A program made the translations under genes and the position numbers. This document shows positions 61,053-64,000 of a stretch of 64,000 bases of DNA, piece by piece (the first letter of the stretch is position 1; the number at the start of each line of letters is the position of its first letter). Below the pieces are notes generated by a model. That model had not been told where the DNA came from. It worked only from the letters and a program-made list of their open reading frames with translations, and did no database searches. The stretch covers positions 62,001-126,000 of the forward strand of contig JBMHDW010000002.1 in NCBI GenBank assembly GCA_049889175.1, given 5' to 3'. This DNA is from JBMHDW01 sp049889175. GTDB lineage: Bacteria; Pseudomonadota; Gammaproteobacteria; Comchoanobacterales; Comchoanobacteraceae.

Positions 61053-61702
61053 TCCAACGTCCAATTGATAAGTGGTCGCATATTTTGGGCTAACCACTCG
61101 TTGGTTAGTTTAAAGTGGTTACAACCGATAAAACCTCGATGAGCAGATAGAGGTGATGGGTGAGGAGCACATAAACAGAGATGCCGTTCGGCATCAATCA
61201 AAGCTTTTTTTGCTTGAGCGTGCTTTCCCCATAGCAAAAATACTAAAGGTTGAGCATGATGTGAAAGAAGACTGATCACCCGATCAGTAAATTGCTGCCA
61301 GCCAATGCTGGCATGGGAATGGGCTTGTCCTTGTCGAACTGTCAACGTTGTATTCAGTAACAATACGCCTTGTTGAGACCATTGTTCTAAGCACCCATGT
61401 TTAGCAATAGGAATGTCTAAACTTAATTTCAGCTCTTTAAAGATGTTTTTTAAAGAGGGTGGTGCTGGGATGCCTTTAGGCACAGAGAAGCTTAAACCAT
61501 GTGCTTGGTTTGGTCCGTGGTAAGGATCTTGACCCAAAATAACCACAGATAATTTTTCCCAAGGAGTTAATTTAAAAGCATTAAAGGTATTCTCAGTTGA
61601 TGGGTAAATAATATGAGATTGCCGCTCTAATGAAACAGCATGCATTATCTTTTTGAAATAAGATTGTTCCTTTTCAGGACCAAGTATTGATGACCATGAC
61701 AT
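61049..61702 (-). CDS. ung: Uracil-DNA glycosylase
   Basis: Excises uracil from DNA to start base-excision repair. The 217-residue family 1 enzyme has the catalytic loop VVILGQDPYHGPNQAHGLSFSV (key part GQDPYHGPNQAHGL with catalytic Asp), VLLLNTTLTVRQG, FLLWGKHAQ and the DNA-intercalating loop HPSPLSAHRGFIGCNHF. Complete. It faces ald across a 110-base divergent region. Confidence 0.96.
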   Translation of the reverse strand: MSWSSILGPEKEQSYFKKIMHAVSLERQSHIIYPSTENTFNAFKLTPWEKLSVVILGQDPYHGPNQAHGLSFSVPKGIPAPPSLKNIFKELKLSLDIPIAKHGCLEQWSQQGVLLLNTTLTVRQGQAHSHASIGWQQFTDRVISLLSHHAQPLVFLLWGKHAQAKKALIDAERHLCLCAPHPSPLSAHRGFIGCNHFKLTNEWLAQNMRPLINWTLD

Positions 61703-61757
61703 TACTTATTGTAGACAAAAATAACCGTTGAATGCAATGATTTCCACTGCAGTGCTA

Positions 61758-61786
61758 TTGACCTTTAGCAAAGTTTGGCCTAATCT
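61758..61786 (+). promoter_or_regulatory. Sigma70-type promoter of ald
   Basis: TTGACC (61758-61763) and TAATCT (61781-61786) are 17 bases apart, with transcription expected near 61793, just before the AAAGGAA site (61798-61804) and the ATG at 61813. Confidence 0.6.
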
Positions 61787-61812
61787 ACAGAAGTTTTAAA
61801 GGAATGTAAACA

Positions 61813-62931
61813 ATGTTAATTGGTGTACCTAAAGAAGTCAAAGAAGAAGAGTATCGTGTTGGTCTAACTCCTGATAGTGTTTTGGAATTAACACAAAAAG
61901 GTCATAGTGTCTTTGTGCAGTCACAGTGTGGAGCAGGTATTGGTTTTCAAGATAATGATTATCACCATGCTGGTGCCGAAGTTTTGGAAACAGCTGAGCA
62001 AGTGTTTGCAGCTGCTGAAATGATTGTCAAAGTAAAAGAACCTCAACCACAAGAATATCATTTACTAAAGCCTCATCATTTATTATTCACTTATCTTCAT
62101 TTGGCACCAGATCTACAACAAGCTAAAGGGCTTCTTGCATCAGGATGCAGTGCTATTGCCTATGAAACTGTGATTAATGATCAAGGGCAATTGCCGTTAC
62201 TGACGCCAATGAGTGAAGTGGCCGGTCGATTATCCATTCAGGCTGGTGCTGTGGCATTGCAAAAGAATAATCGAGGAAGAGGTGTATTATTAGGTGGGGT
62301 TCCTGGTGTTTCACCTGCAGAAGTATTAATTATTGGTGGTGGTGTTGTCGGTGAAAATGCTCTAATGATGGCGTTAGGTATGGGGGCTAATGTTACTGTA
62401 ATGGATCGTTCTCTAGCGAAATTAAATGAGCTTGATAAGCGATATTTTGGCCGAATTAAAACTGTTTTTTCAACCTCATTAGCCATATCAGAATACAGTC
62501 AAAAGGCTGATATGATTGTTGGTGCTGTTTTGGTTGCCGGTGCAAAAGCACCAAAATTACTAACTGAAGATGATGTTGCCAAAATGAAGCCAGGAGCTGT
62601 TTTGGTTGATGTTGCTATCGATCAAGGTGGGTGTTTTGCCACAAGCCAACCAACGACTCATAATGAACCCACATTTATCAAACATAATGTTGTTCATTAT
62701 TGTGTTGCCAATATGCCTGGATCTGTACCATTAACATCATCAAAAGCTTTAAATCATGCAACCTTACCGTATGTAATGATGTTGGCTGATGGTGGTCTTA
62801 AAGCAGTAAAGTCTCATTACGGACTTTTACAAGGTTTTACTGTGCATCAAGGCAATATTGTTCATCCGGCAGTTGCTGATGCCTTGGGGATGGCTTATGT
62901 TGATCCGATAGAGGCTCTACAAAGTGTTTAA
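61813..62931 (+). CDS. ald: Alanine dehydrogenase
   Basis: Interconverts alanine and pyruvate plus ammonia with NAD, a way to burn host-derived amino acids. The 372-residue protein has the N-terminal MLIGVPKEVKEEEYRVGLTP, VKVKEPQP, the substrate-binding segment with MSEVAGRLSIQAGA, the NAD motif VLIIGGGVVGENALMMALGMGA (quoted by its core GGGVVGENALMMALG) and DVAIDQGGC. Length and motifs match the family. It overlaps the downstream aminopeptidase by 8 bases, linking peptide breakdown and alanine use. Confidence 0.95.
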   Translation: MLIGVPKEVKEEEYRVGLTPDSVLELTQKGHSVFVQSQCGAGIGFQDNDYHHAGAEVLETAEQVFAAAEMIVKVKEPQPQEYHLLKPHHLLFTYLHLAPDLQQAKGLLASGCSAIAYETVINDQGQLPLLTPMSEVAGRLSIQAGAVALQKNNRGRGVLLGGVPGVSPAEVLIIGGGVVGENALMMALGMGANVTVMDRSLAKLNELDKRYFGRIKTVFSTSLAISEYSQKADMIVGAVLVAGAKAPKLLTEDDVAKMKPGAVLVDVAIDQGGCFATSQPTTHNEPTFIKHNVVHYCVANMPGSVPLTSSKALNHATLPYVMMLADGGLKAVKSHYGLLQGFTVHQGNIVHPAVADALGMAYVDPIEALQSV

Positions 62932-64000
62932 AGCGACATTACCTCTTTGGTTGATTGAAGATCATAAGATTAAGGATTTATCGCCCGATATTCAAACACA
63001 CTTTGCGTGGACATCACCTGATCGCACTCCTGGTGATGTTGTTGTATCAACAGATGATGCGGGTCAGCCTAATGGTGTTTGGGTTTGTGTTAAGCCTGAA
63101 ATGACATTGTGGGATTTTGCTCGATTACCTAGTCTTCTTCCGAGTGATTATACTTACAGTACATGTGAGGATGATTATTTTGATCGGCTTGTTGATGGGT
63201 GGTTATTAGCTGAAACAGGACCGTTGCGTTTGGTTCTTCCTGATTCCCATCATAGAAGATCGCATATGATGAATGCTTTTCAATTGGTTCGCTCTTGGGT
63301 GAATGAGCCGCCTAACATCATGCATTCAGAAAAATTAGCACAATCAATTGAGCTTTTGGCACAGCAATATGATGGTTGTTATACTGAGTGGAGGGGAGCA
63401 GCGTTAAAACAAGCGTTTCCAATGGTTGATGTGGTTGGCCGCGCCTCAGAGTTTTCTCCGGTGATGACACAGGTTCAATGGGCTAAACCCAATGCGAAAA
63501 AGCTGGTCATTATTGGTAAAGGTGTATGCTTTGATTCTGGGGGTTTAGATATTAAACCTTCAACCGCTATGAAGTTAATGAAAAAGGATATGGGAGGAGC
63601 AGCCCATGCTGCAGCTTTGGCATCGTGGCTGGTGGCATCTCGTGCTGATTGGGATATTACCTTGCTGGTTCCTTGTGTTGATAATATGATTTCAGGCCGC
63701 TCATTTCGCGTTGGCGATGTACTGACTAGTCGTTCTGGTCAGACGGTTGAAGTCGGAAATACTGATGCTGAGGGGCGTTTGGTATTGGCTGATGCTCTTT
63801 CATATGCTGATACACTTTCCCCTGACTTAATCATAGATTTTGCAACGCTAACAGGAGCAGCTAGGGTTGCACTAGGCCATGATATTCCTGCTTACTTTTC
63901 TAGTTGTGACCAATGGTCTGAACGATTGGAGGTAGCCGCTAAACAGCAAATGGATCCAGTTTGGAGAATGCCATTGTATCAACCATATCGATCTCAATTA
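62924..64000 (+). CDS. Leucyl aminopeptidase (M17), cut by the window end
   Basis: Zinc/manganese aminopeptidase that removes N-terminal residues from peptides. The GTG at 62924, 9 bases after GAGG (62911-62914), overlaps the ald stop; 359 codons are visible before the window ends. Catalytic and metal residues are in IIGKGVCFDSGGLDIKP, MKKDMGGAAH and NTDAEGRLVLADAL, all intact. The N-terminal domain is shorter than in E. coli PepA, closer to the compact PepB/short LAP type. No stop codon interrupts the visible frame. The co-transcribed ald suggests a peptide-to-alanine use pathway. Confidence 0.93.
   Translation, partial: MFKATLPLWLIEDHKIKDLSPDIQTHFAWTSPDRTPGDVVVSTDDAGQPNGVWVCVKPEMTLWDFARLPSLLPSDYTYSTCEDDYFDRLVDGWLLAETGPLRLVLPDSHHRRSHMMNAFQLVRSWVNEPPNIMHSEKLAQSIELLAQQYDGCYTEWRGAALKQAFPMVDVVGRASEFSPVMTQVQWAKPNAKKLVIIGKGVCFDSGGLDIKPSTAMKLMKKDMGGAAHAAALASWLVASRADWDITLLVPCVDNMISGRSFRVGDVLTSRSGQTVEVGNTDAEGRLVLADALSYADTLSPDLIIDFATLTGAARVALGHDIPAYFSSCDQWSERLEVAAKQQMDPVWRMPLYQPYRSQL

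Overview
This is 64 kb of AT-rich bacterial chromosome, gene-dense on both strands. Gene families and gene order point to a gammaproteobacterium. Blocks with E. coli-type order include tolC/nudF/parE, rlmE-ftsH-folP-glmM, pepP-ubi-ubi, zapA-6S RNA-fau, and rpsB-tsf-pyrH-frr-uppS-cdsA followed by bamA-skp-fabZ-lpxB-rnhB-dnaE. A Tlc-type ATP/ADP translocase (7569-9872), AT-rich composition, genes missing from otherwise conserved blocks and several orphan membrane proteins suggest an intracellular, host-dependent lifestyle. A Legionellales/Coxiella-like or related symbiont lineage is my inference; the species cannot be named from this window.

Layout. 1-2980: a membrane protein cut by the window edge, hemC, and a PlsC-type acyltransferase. 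2965-7483: tolC and a Pcm-like methyltransferase on the minus strand, diverging from nudF and parE. 7569-9872: the nucleotide translocase, with its own promoter and terminator and a large extra domain. 10047-13864: an anchored unknown, an S9 peptidase and xseA. 13963-16125: a cell-wall endopeptidase and anmK. 16180-20804: an RND pump (adaptor plus permease) and a glutathione peroxidase. 20797-24931: ugd, a 636-residue orphan and a DUF1460 protein. 25026-27859: an SpmA/SpmB-like pair, Fe superoxide dismutase and peroxiredoxin. 27954-32589: rlmE-ftsH-folP-glmM. 32578-36728: a repeat protein, dapB, an NSS transporter and a GT9-like protein. 36713-43040: two FAD monooxygenases, pepP, a 557-residue orphan, a ZapB-like protein, zapA, 6S RNA and fau. 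43249-46744: dut, an L,D-transpeptidase, a YihY protein, wrbA and an orphan. 46941-60576: translation, envelope and replication genes from rpsB to dnaE. 60591-64000: a small orphan, ung, ald and a leucyl aminopeptidase cut by the window end.

How the genes work together. The window carries cell-wall building and recycling (glmM, dapB, uppS, mepM-like, anmK, L,D-transpeptidase), outer-membrane assembly and lipid A (bamA, skp, fabZ, lpxB), efflux (RND pair plus TolC), oxidative defence (sodB, peroxiredoxin, glutathione peroxidase), quinone and folate enzymes, and energy import from a host through the translocase. No rRNA, tRNA, insertion sequence, prophage or CRISPR array was seen. No stretch longer than about 210 bases lacks a gene or RNA.

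The most unusual items are the translocase with about 240 extra residues between membrane segments, ribosomal protein S2 with a histone-like Lys/Pro/Ala repeat tail, a protein with tandem DNA-ligase-Ia-like motifs, a BamA that appears to have four POTRA domains, loss of lpxD/lpxA/dxr/rseP from the conserved block, and a set of orphans with paired membrane segments that look like candidate host-interaction proteins.
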